This document shows positions 14,900 through 24,232 of a stretch of DNA of 36,558 nt, in pieces. The DNA lies in assembly GCF_002834235.1 (NCBI RefSeq), contig NZ_NNBY01000007.1, positions 1 to 36,558 of the forward strand, written 5' to 3'. Under the pieces are notes generated by a model. It was given only the letters and a program-made list of their open reading frames with translations. It was not told where the DNA came from and did not search any database. Made by a program: the position numbers and the translations under genes. Every line of letters begins with the position of its first letter. Position 1 is the first letter of the stretch. This stretch comes from Ruminococcus bromii (GTDB taxonomy: Bacteria; Bacillota; Clostridia; Oscillospirales; Acutalibacteraceae).

Positions 14900-15517
14900 T
14901 TATTTATTTTTAATGTCAGCTGTCTTTTTAAGTGATTCGTTGTACTCCTTAATCATTGCAAAATAGATTTTGCCGTAACGATACAAAGCGTATAACATGG
15001 ATGCGGCTGTAACCGAAAGCAATATCAGATCAAGCACCATATTTTCGTAGGCAAAAAAGGCCTTGAGAAATACGATAAGACATACGGAAAAGTAGAAAAT
15101 AATTGTTCCGACCTTTCCGTACCAGTTTGCAGAAGGCGGAGTGAGTCTTTTTTTGATTAAATCTGCACCGCCGAGGAGCATAATAAGGTCTTTGACCAGA
15201 AGTGTTACAAGAATCGGAAGAACCATAGGCACATAAATCACCATACAGATAACGACCGCAAAAAGCGTTACCTTGTCTGCAATGGGATCAAGGATTTTTC
15301 CGAGAGGAGTTACCTGATTGAGTTTTCTGGCAGCCATTCCGTCAAAGCAATCGGAAAGTCCCGACAAACCTATACATATTGCCGCATATATATACTGTTC
15401 CGCAAGGAAAAAATATACGAACGGGATTATAAGCACAAATCTTACATAAGTTATAATATTAGGTATAGTAACCAAATCGGATGTTTTAAAGCTCCACACA
15501 TCTTTTTCTTTTTCCAT
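14900..15517 (-). CDS. pgsA: CDP-alcohol phosphatidyltransferase (PgsA-like)
   Basis: A 205-residue integral membrane enzyme, probably CDP-diacylglycerol-glycerol-3-phosphate phosphatidyltransferase, the committed step to phosphatidylglycerol. The CDP-alcohol transferase motif is complete: DG-MA-AR-KLNQVTPL-G-KIL-D-PIA-D, with the metal-binding aspartates. Several membrane segments follow. I chose the ATG at 15517 because AGGAGGG lies six bases upstream; an earlier ATG at 15541 directly abuts the previous stop and has no ribosome binding site of its own. It is the last gene of the long minus-strand cluster. Family members differ in acceptor alcohol, so glycerol-3-phosphate is an inference from length and sequence style. 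Confidence 0.88.
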   Translation of the reverse strand: MEKEKDVWSFKTSDLVTIPNIITYVRFVLIIPFVYFFLAEQYIYAAICIGLSGLSDCFDGMAARKLNQVTPLGKILDPIADKVTLFAVVICMVIYVPMVLPILVTLLVKDLIMLLGGADLIKKRLTPPSANWYGKVGTIIFYFSVCLIVFLKAFFAYENMVLDLILLSVTAASMLYALYRYGKIYFAMIKEYNESLKKTADIKNK

Positions 15518-15541
15518 TACTGTTCCCTCCTGTTTCTTCAT

Positions 15542-16216
15542 TCAGACTGCAACGCTGAAAAATTTAAAAACAGCACCCGAAATCATCGGGTTATTAAGCA
15601 TTTCGGGATTTGAAAACTCAAGCACTCCCGAAAAGATATTAACGGCAAAAAACACAAGGATTGCCGCCTCCGCAAGTCCCAACACACCGCCGAGAAGCTT
15701 ATTAATCTGTTTCACCACGGGTATTTTAAACACTCTCGCAAGTTTTTTAACAAGAATTTTTATAATTATAAAGATAATTATTGAAATAACTACACCGATA
15801 ACCAAGCGGAACATTCCTGTGATAACCGGCTGAATAAGATTTTCCACCGAAGTTGACACCGCCGCTGCGGCAGAGTTCGGAACCTGAAAATCGTTTGTAT
15901 AGACACTTGAATCCAATCCGAAAATTGAAAGGAAGAATCCGAGCATTCCCATAACCCAGTTTGGCAAAGCCGAAAAACTGTTTGCAATGGCTGAGTTGAT
16001 GCCCTGAGTGTCAATCATTTGTTGCAGATTTGTTGTTAAGGTCTGCTGAACAAATGCCGTATAAACCCACGATGCAAGAAAATTTGAAATGTGATATGCA
16101 AGAAAGCCCGTAAGAGCCACACCTGCAACATTGAGAATTGTAATTGCTATGCCACGCTTGAAATCAATAAAAAACAAAAGCGCAAACACGGCAATAATAA
16201 TTATATCTGCAACCAA
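15542..16216 (-). CDS. CvpA-family membrane protein
   Basis: A 224-residue protein with an N-terminal hydrophobic pair (IIIIAVFALLFFIDFKRG, then a second segment ending in HISNFLASW), a soluble loop of about 50 residues, and two more membrane segments (FRLVIGVVISIIIFIIIKIL and LGLAEAAILVFFAVNIF). This is the four-segment layout of CvpA/colicin V production family proteins. The R-G pair after the first segment is typical. Its function in Firmicutes is unclear. The start is a TTG at 16216 with AGGAG eight bases upstream, and it begins five bases after the DUF5711 stop, so it is in the same operon. Confidence 0.75.
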   Translation of the reverse strand: MVADIIIIAVFALLFFIDFKRGIAITILNVAGVALTGFLAYHISNFLASWVYTAFVQQTLTTNLQQMIDTQGINSAIANSFSALPNWVMGMLGFFLSIFGLDSSVYTNDFQVPNSAAAAVSTSVENLIQPVITGMFRLVIGVVISIIIFIIIKILVKKLARVFKIPVVKQINKLLGGVLGLAEAAILVFFAVNIFSGVLEFSNPEMLNNPMISGAVFKFFSVAV

Positions 16217-16221
16217 ATTAA

Positions 16222-17517
16222 TTACTCCTGTTTTGAAGTTTGAGCGGTATCGTCACTCGATACACTGTCAAGGTCAATAAACCTAATTTGATTTACGCTG
16301 AGAATGTAAGCGGTGTAGTCCGAGGCAAGCACAATCTTTTTTGAACCGGTTCCCGAATTTGTCGAATAAAGCAAATCACCATTTTGATTATAACCGTAAA
16401 CAACATTTCCGTCAAGGATTGCAACCGTACCCTTGTAGACAGAAAGCGAATCGGCTTTGTGTTCGGTATTTATTGTGTACTGTGCCTCACCGTTGCTGTT
16501 ATAGCTTATGAGAGCAACACTTCTTCCGTCACCGCTCCTTGAAAGAGCCATTGTATAGGTTGATGTATCTGTGTTAAAGCAGTAATTTGAAAGAGTTTTG
16601 TCCTCATAGCTTACTGTTTTGTAATTCTTTTCACCTTTTTTAACAATATAGCTTGCCTGTGAGCCCACAAGAACCGCCGTATCTGAGGTCAGATACTTGC
16701 AATCAAGCACGCTGTCACCCGAAATTTTGTAGGTTGAAACAGGCTTTTCCTGTGAAAAATCAAGCACATAAACGCCCGTTACCGCTGAACCCTTATCACT
16801 TGACACACCTGTGGCAACGCAACCGGAGCCGTCCTTGTTAATTGCTACCGATGTTATATAATACTCCGAAAAAGAATATTTGTAAATTCTGTTATTATTT
16901 TTGCTGTAGGCATACAGCGTTGTAAGATAACCGTTGTCCTCGGTAACAAGACAGTATGTACCGTTTGAGGCAACATCACCCGTGTATATTTTATTTTCGG
17001 CATTGCCTGAGTAAAGCGTTTCGTCAAAACTGCTTATCTCATAGCTTGAACTGCCGATTCCGTATGTGAGAAATCTGTTTTCATTGTTTTTCATTACGGG
17101 ATTTGAATGTGTAAGCTGAAGTCGTGCAACCTCTGTACCCGAATTTGTAAGGGTTACAAACGAGGTGTCCGACGCATACACGGCATGTCCCTGTGACACT
17201 GCAAAGTTGCCCGATGAAACCTCGGAACCGATAATGTCGACGGGATAGCCGTGACCGGCATTTCCGAGTACATCATAAGTCCACCAGTTTGAGATATTCT
17301 CCCATGTGAGCTTATCACGGTTTGCAAAGGCAAAAACTATAAGTCCTGCCGCAATGGCAATACACGCACCGAGTACGATTTTCTTGACAGCCTGCGGCGA
17401 CATTTCGGTTTTTTCCTGTTCATAATCGTCAAGAGGCATATCCTCATAGCTCATTACATCTCTGTCGGTTTTATGTGTCTTTCGTTTTGAATAATGTCCT
17501 TTAAATTTTTTAAACAT
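16222..17517 (-). CDS. DUF5711-like membrane-anchored repeat protein
   Basis: A 431-residue protein. A basic and acidic cytoplasmic N-terminus of about 45 residues leads into one membrane segment (IVLGACIAIAAGLIVFAFA, about 47-65), followed by an exported domain of about 360 residues. This domain is built of recurring beta-strand units ending in Tyr/Gly turns (for example SGNAENKIYTGDVASNGTYC and GVYVLDFSQEKP) that suggest a beta-propeller-like fold. It resembles the DUF5711 family found in Clostridia, whose function is unknown. The start codon shares one base with the truA stop (TGATG), so translation is coupled. Its position between truA and cvpA/pgsA hints at an envelope role. The call is by length, topology and neighbourhood. 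Confidence 0.65.
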   Translation of the reverse strand: MFKKFKGHYSKRKTHKTDRDVMSYEDMPLDDYEQEKTEMSPQAVKKIVLGACIAIAAGLIVFAFANRDKLTWENISNWWTYDVLGNAGHGYPVDIIGSEVSSGNFAVSQGHAVYASDTSFVTLTNSGTEVARLQLTHSNPVMKNNENRFLTYGIGSSSYEISSFDETLYSGNAENKIYTGDVASNGTYCLVTEDNGYLTTLYAYSKNNNRIYKYSFSEYYITSVAINKDGSGCVATGVSSDKGSAVTGVYVLDFSQEKPVSTYKISGDSVLDCKYLTSDTAVLVGSQASYIVKKGEKNYKTVSYEDKTLSNYCFNTDTSTYTMALSRSGDGRSVALISYNSNGEAQYTINTEHKADSLSVYKGTVAILDGNVVYGYNQNGDLLYSTNSGTGSKKIVLASDYTAYILSVNQIRFIDLDSVSSDDTAQTSKQE

Positions 17518-18317
17518 CAGCGTTCACTCCTTTTTTGTGAACTGTTGTCATTTTCATAATTCACACGATTCAGGTACAATCCGCAAGCCTGTGCGGTGGG
17601 ACCCGAATATTTTCTGTTTTTCTTTTCTATAATGGAGGGGATTTCATCGGGAGCAATTTTACCCTGCTGAATCCTGAGAAGTGTTCCCACCATAATACGA
17701 ACCATATTGTACAAAAAGCCGTCAGCCTCAACCTTCATTGTAATAAGGTCGCCCTCACGGGTTACCGAAAAGGCTTTTACATTTCTGGTCATATCCCCTT
17801 TTTCACGGTTATCAAGCGTGCAAAAGGAAGTGAAATCGTGTCTGCCGACATATGCCTGAGCGGCTTTGTCAAGCAGATTTTCGTCAATTTTGTATCTGTA
17901 ATGAAGTGCGTATCCGTCAAGAAACGGATTTCGCACCTCGCTGTTCCAGATTTTGTAGATATATTCCTTGCTTGTGCAGGAATAGCGAGCGTGAAAATCG
18001 GGTGCAACCTCTTTGCAGTCAAGAACCGCAATGCTTAGCGGCAGCCAGCGGTTAAGCGCCGCCTTGAGTCTTTCGGGCTTTATGGGATGCTCTGTTTTAA
18101 GGCTGATACAGTACATATTTGCGTGAACTCCGCTGTCTGTGCGACTGCAGCCCTTTACATCAAAGTCATTGCCGATAATCTTTGAAAGAGCAGTTTGAAA
18201 AGCCTCCTGAACCGTCATTGCGTTCTGCTGAATCTGCCAGCCGTGGAACTCTTTTCCGTCATATGAAATTGTGAGAAGAAGATTTCTTAAACTGCCGCAG
18301 GCAGGAATATGTTGCAT
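17517..18317 (-). CDS. truA: tRNA pseudouridine(38-40) synthase TruA
   Basis: A 266-residue enzyme that makes pseudouridine at positions 38-40 of the anticodon stem-loop. The N-terminal motif LLTISYDGKEFHGWQIQ and the catalytic motif GCSRTDSGVHA with Asp61 are clear, and the C-terminal half contains FLYNMVRIMVGTLL. The ATG at 18317 has GGAG seven bases upstream and overlaps the end of ecfT by 31 bp. It follows ecfT, the conserved Firmicutes order. Confidence 0.96.
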   Translation of the reverse strand: MQHIPACGSLRNLLLTISYDGKEFHGWQIQQNAMTVQEAFQTALSKIIGNDFDVKGCSRTDSGVHANMYCISLKTEHPIKPERLKAALNRWLPLSIAVLDCKEVAPDFHARYSCTSKEYIYKIWNSEVRNPFLDGYALHYRYKIDENLLDKAAQAYVGRHDFTSFCTLDNREKGDMTRNVKAFSVTREGDLITMKVEADGFLYNMVRIMVGTLLRIQQGKIAPDEIPSIIEKKNRKYSGPTAQACGLYLNRVNYENDNSSQKRSER

Positions 18318-19099
18318 AAAATCACTCCGCCGATTAGAAGTGCGACCATTACAAAAGATACATAGTCACGCTTTGCCATATGAATAGTTTTCATTCGTGT
18401 TCTTCCTGTTCCGCCACGGTAGCAACGGCACTCCATAGCTGTTGCAAGCTCATAGGCTCTTCTGAATGCCGAAACAAAAAGCGGAATAAGAATAGGGATA
18501 AACGCCTTTACCCTCTGAATAATATTACCCGACTCCATATCGGCACCTCGTGCCTTTTGAGCCTGAGTAATTTTGTCGGTTTCTTCAAGAAGTGTGGGAA
18601 CAAATCTTAAAGCAAGCGACATCATCATTGCAATCTCGTGAACGGGAAAGTGCAGTTTTGCAAGCGGCTTCATTAGTCTTTCGATTGCGTCCGTAAGCTC
18701 TGTCGGAGAGGTTGTGAATGTAAGACAGGAGCTTGCAAGGATAAGACAGATGATTCTTACCGAAACAAAAATTGCTCTGTTAATGCCGTTTAAGGTAATT
18801 TTAAAAATTCCCCATTGTACAAGCGGATCACCCGAACCGTAGAACACATTGAGAATTGAGGTTACTATTATAATAAATATAATTACTTTCATGCTTTTGA
18901 AATAGAACTTTGCAGGCACCTTGCTTGCCGCAACGAAAAGTGCGGTAAAAAGCACAACAAGTGCAAGCGAAGCATAATTAAAAGTACAGAAAATAATTAC
19001 GAGAAATCCGACAAGCATAATCAGCTTTGCACGGGGATCACATTTGTGGATTACGCTGTTCGCAGGAAAATACTGACCGAACGCAACATCTCTTACCAT
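18287..19099 (-). CDS. ecfT: ECF transporter transmembrane subunit EcfT
   Basis: A 270-residue membrane subunit of the energy-coupling-factor module, which pairs with EcfA1/EcfA2 and exchangeable vitamin-binding S components. It has about six hydrophobic segments and the two coupling motifs: AQKARGADME (first Ala-Arg-Gly motif, about 181-190) and AMECRCYRGGTGRTRM (second, with ARG replaced by CRC, a form I believe occurs in Clostridia). The ATG at 19099 overlaps the ecfA2 stop by seven bases and has GGAGGG upstream. No S component is in this window, so this is a shared group II module. Confidence 0.94.
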   Translation of the reverse strand: MVRDVAFGQYFPANSVIHKCDPRAKLIMLVGFLVIIFCTFNYASLALVVLFTALFVAASKVPAKFYFKSMKVIIFIIIVTSILNVFYGSGDPLVQWGIFKITLNGINRAIFVSVRIICLILASSCLTFTTSPTELTDAIERLMKPLAKLHFPVHEIAMMMSLALRFVPTLLEETDKITQAQKARGADMESGNIIQRVKAFIPILIPLFVSAFRRAYELATAMECRCYRGGTGRTRMKTIHMAKRDYVSFVMVALLIGGVILCNIFLPAAV

Positions 19100-19962
19100 A
19101 TTTTACCCTCCTTGTCAAGCAGTGAGGAAATACAGTCCATTGCCTCATCAACAGTAAGTATTCCTTCGGGAACATTAAAACCTTTTTCACGCAGTTCAAG
19201 CATAATCTTTGTTATCTGCGGTACTCGAAGTCCTATTTTTTCAAGCTCTCGTCCCTTTGAGAAAACTTCTTTTGTCTTATCAAACATAACGAGGTTTGAC
19301 TTGTTCATAACGATTATCTTATCGGCAACCCTTGCAATGTCTTCCATGCTGTGAGATACAAGGATAACGGTATTTTTGCGTTCCTTGTGATACTGCACAA
19401 TCTGACTCAACAGCACATCTCTGCCCATAGGATCAAGACCTGCGGTCGGTTCGTCAAGAACGAGAACCTCGGGATTCATTGCTATAACGCCTGCAATTGC
19501 CGCCCTTCTCTTTTCACCGCCCGAAAGGTCGAACGGAGATTTTTCAAGAAGTTCATCTTTAAGTCCGGTAAATCTTGCGGCGTCATTTACCGCTTTTTCA
19601 AGCTCTGCACCGCTCTTGCCCATATTCGTAGGGCCGAATGCGATATCCTTGGCAACGGTTTCTTCAAAAAGCTGATATTCGGGATACTGAAATACCATTC
19701 CGACTTTGAAACGGATTTTTCTGATATCCTTGGGATTTGCCCAGATATCCTCACCGTCAAGAAGAACCTGTCCCGAAGTTGGTTTCATAAGTCCGTTTAG
19801 CATTTGAACAAGTGTTGACTTGCCCGAACCAGTGTGTCCCATAATGCCGATAAACTCGCCTTTTTCAATTGAAAGGCTCAAATTATTGACAGCGGTTTTC
19901 TCAAACGGAGTGCCTGTTCCGTAAACATAGCTTAAATTTTTCAGTTCAAGCACCTTGCTCAT
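19093..19962 (-). CDS. ecfA2: ECF transporter ATPase EcfA2
   Basis: A 289-residue ABC ATPase. Walker A is GHTGSGKS, the Q-loop is in FQYPEYQLFEETV, the signature is LSGGEKRR, Walker B is VLVLDEPTAGLD, and the H-loop is VSHSMED. The N-terminal VYGTGTPFEKTAVNN pattern is characteristic of EcfA2 rather than EcfA1. It overlaps ecfA1 by four bases (ATGA) and is translated as part of the ecfA1-ecfA2-ecfT-truA block. With EcfA1 it forms the heterodimeric motor on the cytoplasmic face. Confidence 0.95.
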   Translation of the reverse strand: MSKVLELKNLSYVYGTGTPFEKTAVNNLSLSIEKGEFIGIMGHTGSGKSTLVQMLNGLMKPTSGQVLLDGEDIWANPKDIRKIRFKVGMVFQYPEYQLFEETVAKDIAFGPTNMGKSGAELEKAVNDAARFTGLKDELLEKSPFDLSGGEKRRAAIAGVIAMNPEVLVLDEPTAGLDPMGRDVLLSQIVQYHKERKNTVILVSHSMEDIARVADKIIVMNKSNLVMFDKTKEVFSKGRELEKIGLRVPQITKIMLELREKGFNVPEGILTVDEAMDCISSLLDKEGKIW

Positions 19963-20804
19963 GACAGCACCTCCTCAAGCATTTTTACACATTGCTCTGC
20001 ATTGAGAGGAAGTTTATCAAATTTCACTCCGCACCCCCTGAGTCTGTATGCAAGCTCTGTTGCCTGCGGAACATCAAGACGGTGCTTTTTGAGCAGCTCC
20101 GCCTGTGAAAAAACATCTTCGGGTGTACCCTGAGTGAGGATTTTTCCTGCGTCCATAACGACAACTCTGTCGGCAAGGACTGCCTCTTCCATATAGTGTG
20201 TGATGAGGACAACCGTCATATTCTTTTCACGGTTGAGTTTTAAAAGCGTTGTCATTACCTCGTCACGGCCGTTAGGGTCAAGCATTGCCGTGGGTTCGTC
20301 AAGAACTATGCATTGCGGCTGCATTGCAAGAATTCCCGCAATTGCAATACGCTGTTTCTGACCGCCCGAAAGCTTGAACGGAGCGTGTTCACGGTAATCG
20401 TACATATCAACGGCTTTGAGGGCATCGTCAACCCTCTGTCGGATTTCCTTTGGCGGTATTCCGAGGTTTTCGGGACCGAAAGCAACATCTTCCTCAACAA
20501 CGCTTGCAACAAGCTGGTTGTCGGGATTCTGAAGTACAAGTCCCACTTTTTCTCTTATGTCATATGTCTTGTTTTCATCTGATGTGTCATCTCCGTCAAC
20601 ATACACTTTGCCCTTATCCGGCAATAGCATTGCGTTGAGATGTTTTGCAACAGTTGACTTTCCGCATCCGTTGTGACCGAGAAGGGCAACAAATTCACCC
20701 TTTTCGATATTGAGAGAAACACCGTCAACCGCATTTTTGTACGGCTGACCGCTTTCAATGTCGGAATATGAAAAGCTGATGTTGTCAAGTGAAATAAAGC
20801 TCAT
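19959..20804 (-). CDS. ecfA1: ECF transporter ATPase EcfA1
   Basis: A 281-residue ABC ATPase. Walker A is GHNGCGKS, the Q-loop is LQNPDNQLVASVVEEDVAFG, the signature is LSGGQKQR, Walker B is CIVLDEPTAMLD, and the H-loop is ITHYMEE. The Q-loop context NPDNQ and the C-terminal helical domain are typical of the ECF A-components. It starts three bases after the methyltransferase stop. It pairs with EcfA2 and EcfT to drive uptake of vitamins or cofactors via S components encoded elsewhere. Confidence 0.95.
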   Translation of the reverse strand: MSFISLDNISFSYSDIESGQPYKNAVDGVSLNIEKGEFVALLGHNGCGKSTVAKHLNAMLLPDKGKVYVDGDDTSDENKTYDIREKVGLVLQNPDNQLVASVVEEDVAFGPENLGIPPKEIRQRVDDALKAVDMYDYREHAPFKLSGGQKQRIAIAGILAMQPQCIVLDEPTAMLDPNGRDEVMTTLLKLNREKNMTVVLITHYMEEAVLADRVVVMDAGKILTQGTPEDVFSQAELLKKHRLDVPQATELAYRLRGCGVKFDKLPLNAEQCVKMLEEVLS

Positions 20805-20807
20805 TTA

Positions 20808-21671
20808 TTATTTCTCCCATATTGCGGTTGAGCCGCACGGCAATACAAGTCCCGTGTCGCTCACCTTCAGTCCTATTTCATCGCTTGATACTTTTCCGCC
20901 GAAGTCCTTCTGCAAAAGAACTCCGAGCAAATACTCCATTACAGCGGGAGAAAGTCCCGTTGTGTAGGAATTGAGAATGAAAAACAGCGGATTGTCTGAG
21001 AGAACCTGTTTGCACAGGGTTACAAGTGAATAAAGCTGTTCTTCAAGTTTCCAGACCTCACCGCCCGGACCTCTGCCGTATGACGGAGGATCCATAATGA
21101 TTCCGTCATACCTGTTGCCACGGCGGATTTCACGCTGTACAAATTTTACGCAATCGTCAACGAGCCAACGGACAGGTCTGTCGGCAATACCGCTTGATGC
21201 GGCATTTTCCTTTGCCCACTGAACCATGCCCTTTGATGCGTCAACATGGCAAACGGTTGCACCTGCGTTCATACACGCAAGAGTTGCACAGCCTGTGTAA
21301 CCGAAAAGGTTGAGAATTTTAAGCGGTCTGTTTTCGTTTTTAATTTTTTCTGCGGCAAAATCCCAATTAACTGCCTGTTCGGGGAACACACCTGTGTGCT
21401 TGAATCCCATAGGCTTGATGTTGAAAACGAGGTCGCCGTAATTTACAGTCCAGCGGTCGGGAACTTTTTTGTACTGCTCCCAACTTCCTCCGCCACGATT
21501 TGAGCGGTGGTAACGGGCATGTGCCGAATACCAAAGAGGATTTTTCTTTTCGCTTGACCAGATAATCTGCGGATCGGGACGGATAAGGATTATATCTCCC
21601 CATCTTTCAAGTCTTTCCCCGTCAGAGGTATCTATAAGTTCATAATCTTTCCATTTATCAGATAATCGCAT
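20808..21671 (-). CDS. Class I SAM-dependent methyltransferase (RlmI/COG1092-like)
   Basis: A 287-residue enzyme with a Rossmann methyltransferase core. The SAM-binding motif is LNLFGYTGCATLACMNAGA (about 119-137), the acidic strand end is CHVDASKGMV, and the catalytic motif IV is DPPSYGRG (about 197-204), the kind seen in RlmI/RlmK-type RNA cytosine or guanine methyltransferases. It lacks the N-terminal PUA domain of E. coli RlmI and has its own 90-residue N-terminal part (WYSAHARYHRSNRGGG). Its substrate is therefore uncertain, with rRNA most likely. The start ATG overlaps the glmM stop by one base (TAATG), so it is coupled to glmM. Confidence 0.8.
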   Translation of the reverse strand: MRLSDKWKDYELIDTSDGERLERWGDIILIRPDPQIIWSSEKKNPLWYSAHARYHRSNRGGGSWEQYKKVPDRWTVNYGDLVFNIKPMGFKHTGVFPEQAVNWDFAAEKIKNENRPLKILNLFGYTGCATLACMNAGATVCHVDASKGMVQWAKENAASSGIADRPVRWLVDDCVKFVQREIRRGNRYDGIIMDPPSYGRGPGGEVWKLEEQLYSLVTLCKQVLSDNPLFFILNSYTTGLSPAVMEYLLGVLLQKDFGGKVSSDEIGLKVSDTGLVLPCGSTAIWEK

Positions 21672-23020
21672 TATGCAAGTCTTTCCCTTACTACCTGTGC
21701 GGCTTCTTCCGCAAGGTTCTGAATTTCTTCGAGGTTTTCGCCCTCGAGCATTACTCTTACGAGAGGTTCCGTTCCCGATACACGAACAAGGATTCTGCCT
21801 CTGTCACCGAGGATTTCGCTAACTCTTTCGATTTCAGCCTTGATTTCCCTGTCTGTATAGAATGAGAGCTTGCCCTCTCTGCTGACCTTTACATTAATGA
21901 GCACCTGCGGCAATCGCTCCATAATCTTTGCAAGCTGACTGAGCTTTTCGCCTGTTCTCTTCATAATGCTGAGAATCATTGCACCTGAAAGCTGACCGTC
22001 GCCTGTTGTTGCGTAGTCAAGCAAAATGATGTGACCGCTCTGCTCGCCGCCGATGTTGTAGCCCTCCTGCATCATAGCCTCAAGGACATATCTGTCGCCA
22101 ACCTTTGTTGAAACAAAGTGCATATCGTTTTCTTCGCAGAACTTGTTAAAGCCCATGTTTGTCATAATTGTTCCGACAACGGCATTCTTTTTGAGTACGC
22201 CTCTCTGCTTCATATCATTTGCACAAATTGCAATAAGATAATCACCGTCAACAAGGTTTCCGCTTTCGTCAACCGCAAGACATCTGTCGGCGTCACCGTC
22301 AAATGCAAGACCGCATGAAAGCTTATGTTCACGAACATACTTCTGCAATTTGCTCATATGAGTTGAACCGCAGTCACGGTTGATGTTCACACCGTCAGGC
22401 TCGTCAAAAAGCATATGAACCTTTGCACCAAGCTTTGTGAAAAGCTTTTCGGCTGTTCTTGAAGAAGAACCGTTTGAGCAGTCAAGGGCGATTTCCATAC
22501 CCTCAAAGTCGCAGTCAACTGCCGAAACAAGGTGGTCAATATACAAATCAGCCGCCTCTGTATCATATGTTACTCTGCCGATATTTTCATCTGTTACGGA
22601 TGCATACGGAACAACATGGTCAAGTACGATTTCTTCAATTCTGTTTTCGAGGGCATCGGGGAGCTTGCATCCGTCAGAACTGAAAATTTTGATACCGTTA
22701 AATTCAAACGGGTTATGTGATGCGGAAATCATAATACCTGCATCGGCATTGTATTTGCCTACAAGATAAGCAACCGCAGGAGTAGGAACTACCCCGAGAA
22801 TGTGAACATTTGCACCTACCGAGCAAAGTCCTGCAATAAGTGCGCCCTCGAGCATATCGCCCGAAAGTCTTGTGTCCTTACCGATTAAAATTGTGGGGTG
22901 TTCAACCTCATCGCTGATAAGAACCATTGCCGCCGCTCTGCCTATATTCATTGCAAGTTCGGGTGTAAGCTCTGCGTTTGCAACACCTCTTGCACCGTCT
23001 GTACCGAATAATCTTCCCAT
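21671..23020 (-). CDS. glmM: Phosphoglucosamine mutase GlmM
   Basis: A 449-residue enzyme that interconverts glucosamine-6-phosphate and glucosamine-1-phosphate on the way to UDP-GlcNAc and peptidoglycan. The N-terminus GRLFGTDGARGVAN, the active phosphoserine loop ISASHNPFEFNG (Ser101), the metal loop DGDADRCL, the sugar-binding GEQSGHI and the C-terminal phosphate-binding RVSGTEPLVRVM are all present. The ATG at 23020 is preceded by GGAGG, which rules out an upstream in-frame start. A TATAAT (minus strand, 23116-23121) in the 120-bp gap after ruvB may be an internal promoter. Confidence 0.97.
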   Translation of the reverse strand: MGRLFGTDGARGVANAELTPELAMNIGRAAAMVLISDEVEHPTILIGKDTRLSGDMLEGALIAGLCSVGANVHILGVVPTPAVAYLVGKYNADAGIMISASHNPFEFNGIKIFSSDGCKLPDALENRIEEIVLDHVVPYASVTDENIGRVTYDTEAADLYIDHLVSAVDCDFEGMEIALDCSNGSSSRTAEKLFTKLGAKVHMLFDEPDGVNINRDCGSTHMSKLQKYVREHKLSCGLAFDGDADRCLAVDESGNLVDGDYLIAICANDMKQRGVLKKNAVVGTIMTNMGFNKFCEENDMHFVSTKVGDRYVLEAMMQEGYNIGGEQSGHIILLDYATTGDGQLSGAMILSIMKRTGEKLSQLAKIMERLPQVLINVKVSREGKLSFYTDREIKAEIERVSEILGDRGRILVRVSGTEPLVRVMLEGENLEEIQNLAEEAAQVVRERLA

Positions 23021-23140
23021 TATATATATTCCTCCGTTAAAAAAATTTGTAGATTGTAAATTTTCAAAACTGAAATTTTCGGTATAACCCAAGTAAAAGC
23101 TTTGCACTCTGTTGAATTATACACTCATATTGTGACTGAT

Positions 23141-24229
23141 TTATGACTCCCTGTCACCAAAGAGAGTCGGCTGTGTGGGCTGTGCATTTACAACGCCCTT
23201 AGGAAATTCACAGCCGAGATGCTTGCAAGCCTCGGCAGTTATGCATCTGCCTCTCGGTGTTCTGCTGACAAAACCTATCTGCAAAAGATACGGTTCATAG
23301 ACATCTTCGATTGTTACAGCCTCTTCACCGATTGCCGCCGCAAGTGTTTCAAGTCCGACAGGACCGCCGTTGTAAAAACGAACGATTGCCTCAAGCATTC
23401 TTCTGTCGTTGCGGTCAAGACCGAGTTCGTCAATTTCGAGTCTGTCAAGTGCTGTCCTTGCGGTTTCAAGTGTGATGACGCCGTTTGACATAACCTGTGC
23501 AAAGTCACGCACACGCTTTAAAAGTCGGTTTGCAATTCGTGGTGTTCCCCTTGAACGGGACGCAATTTCAAGCGCACCGTCATGTTCAATTTTTATTCCG
23601 AGGATTCCGGCACTTCTTTCAACAATCTGTGCAAGCTCCTCAGGAGTGTAGAGCTCAAGTCTTAACACCACACCGAAACGGTCACGCAAAGGAGCGGTCA
23701 GCTGACCTGCTCTTGTGGTTGCTCCGACAAGTGTAAATTTTGGCAACGGCAGATGATACGAAGCCGCCATCTGACCTTTACCCGTGATGATGTCAATTGC
23801 AAAGTCCTCCATTGAAGGGTAAAGTATTTCTTCAACGGAACGGCTCAGTCTGTGAATTTCGTCAATAAAAAGCACATCGCCCTCGTTAAGGTTGGTAAGC
23901 AATGCCGCAAGGTCGCCCGGCTTTTCAATTGCAGGGCCTGAGGTTATTCTCATTGACACACCGAGTTCATTCGCAATGATTCCCGAAAGAGTTGTTTTAC
24001 CGAGTCCCGGAGGACCGTAGAGCAGTACATGGTCAAGGGTTTCGCCTCTGATTTTTGCCGCCTCGATAAAGACCTTGAGGTTTTCCTTTGCCTTTTCCTG
24101 TCCTATGTATTCCGAAAGTGTTTTCGGTCGCAGAGGGTTGTCGCTCTCTGCCGTATCTTCGGGAATTTCGGAAGTATCGGTTATTCTGTTTTCAAAATCA
24201 AATTCATCCGAGAATTCCATTTTACTCAT
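23141..24229 (-). CDS. ruvB: Holliday junction branch-migration helicase RuvB
   Basis: A 362-residue AAA+ motor that, with RuvA, drives branch migration of Holliday junctions. Walker A is GPPGLGKT (72-79), Walker B is [10 protein letters not shown], sensor 1 is GATTRAG, and the C-terminal winged helix includes [17 protein letters not shown]. An acidic N-terminal extension of about 30 residues ([18 protein letters not shown]) is somewhat longer than in model species. The ATG lies three bases after the ruvA stop. Confidence 0.97.
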   Translation of the reverse strand: MSKMEFSDEFDFENRITDTSEIPEDTAESDNPLRPKTLSEYIGQEKAKENLKVFIEAAKIRGETLDHVLLYGPPGLGKTTLSGIIANELGVSMRITSGPAIEKPGDLAALLTNLNEGDVLFIDEIHRLSRSVEEILYPSMEDFAIDIITGKGQMAASYHLPLPKFTLVGATTRAGQLTAPLRDRFGVVLRLELYTPEELAQIVERSAGILGIKIEHDGALEIASRSRGTPRIANRLLKRVRDFAQVMSNGVITLETARTALDRLEIDELGLDRNDRRMLEAIVRFYNGGPVGLETLAAAIGEEAVTIEDVYEPYLLQIGFVSRTPRGRCITAEACKHLGCEFPKGVVNAQPTQPTLFGDRES

Positions 24230-24232
24230 ATG

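Noticed and set aside
18287..18317. The 31-bp overlap of ecfT and truA as a sign of frameshift
   Set aside because: Both proteins keep normal lengths and motifs, and truA has a ribosome binding site inside ecfT; this is ordinary coupling.
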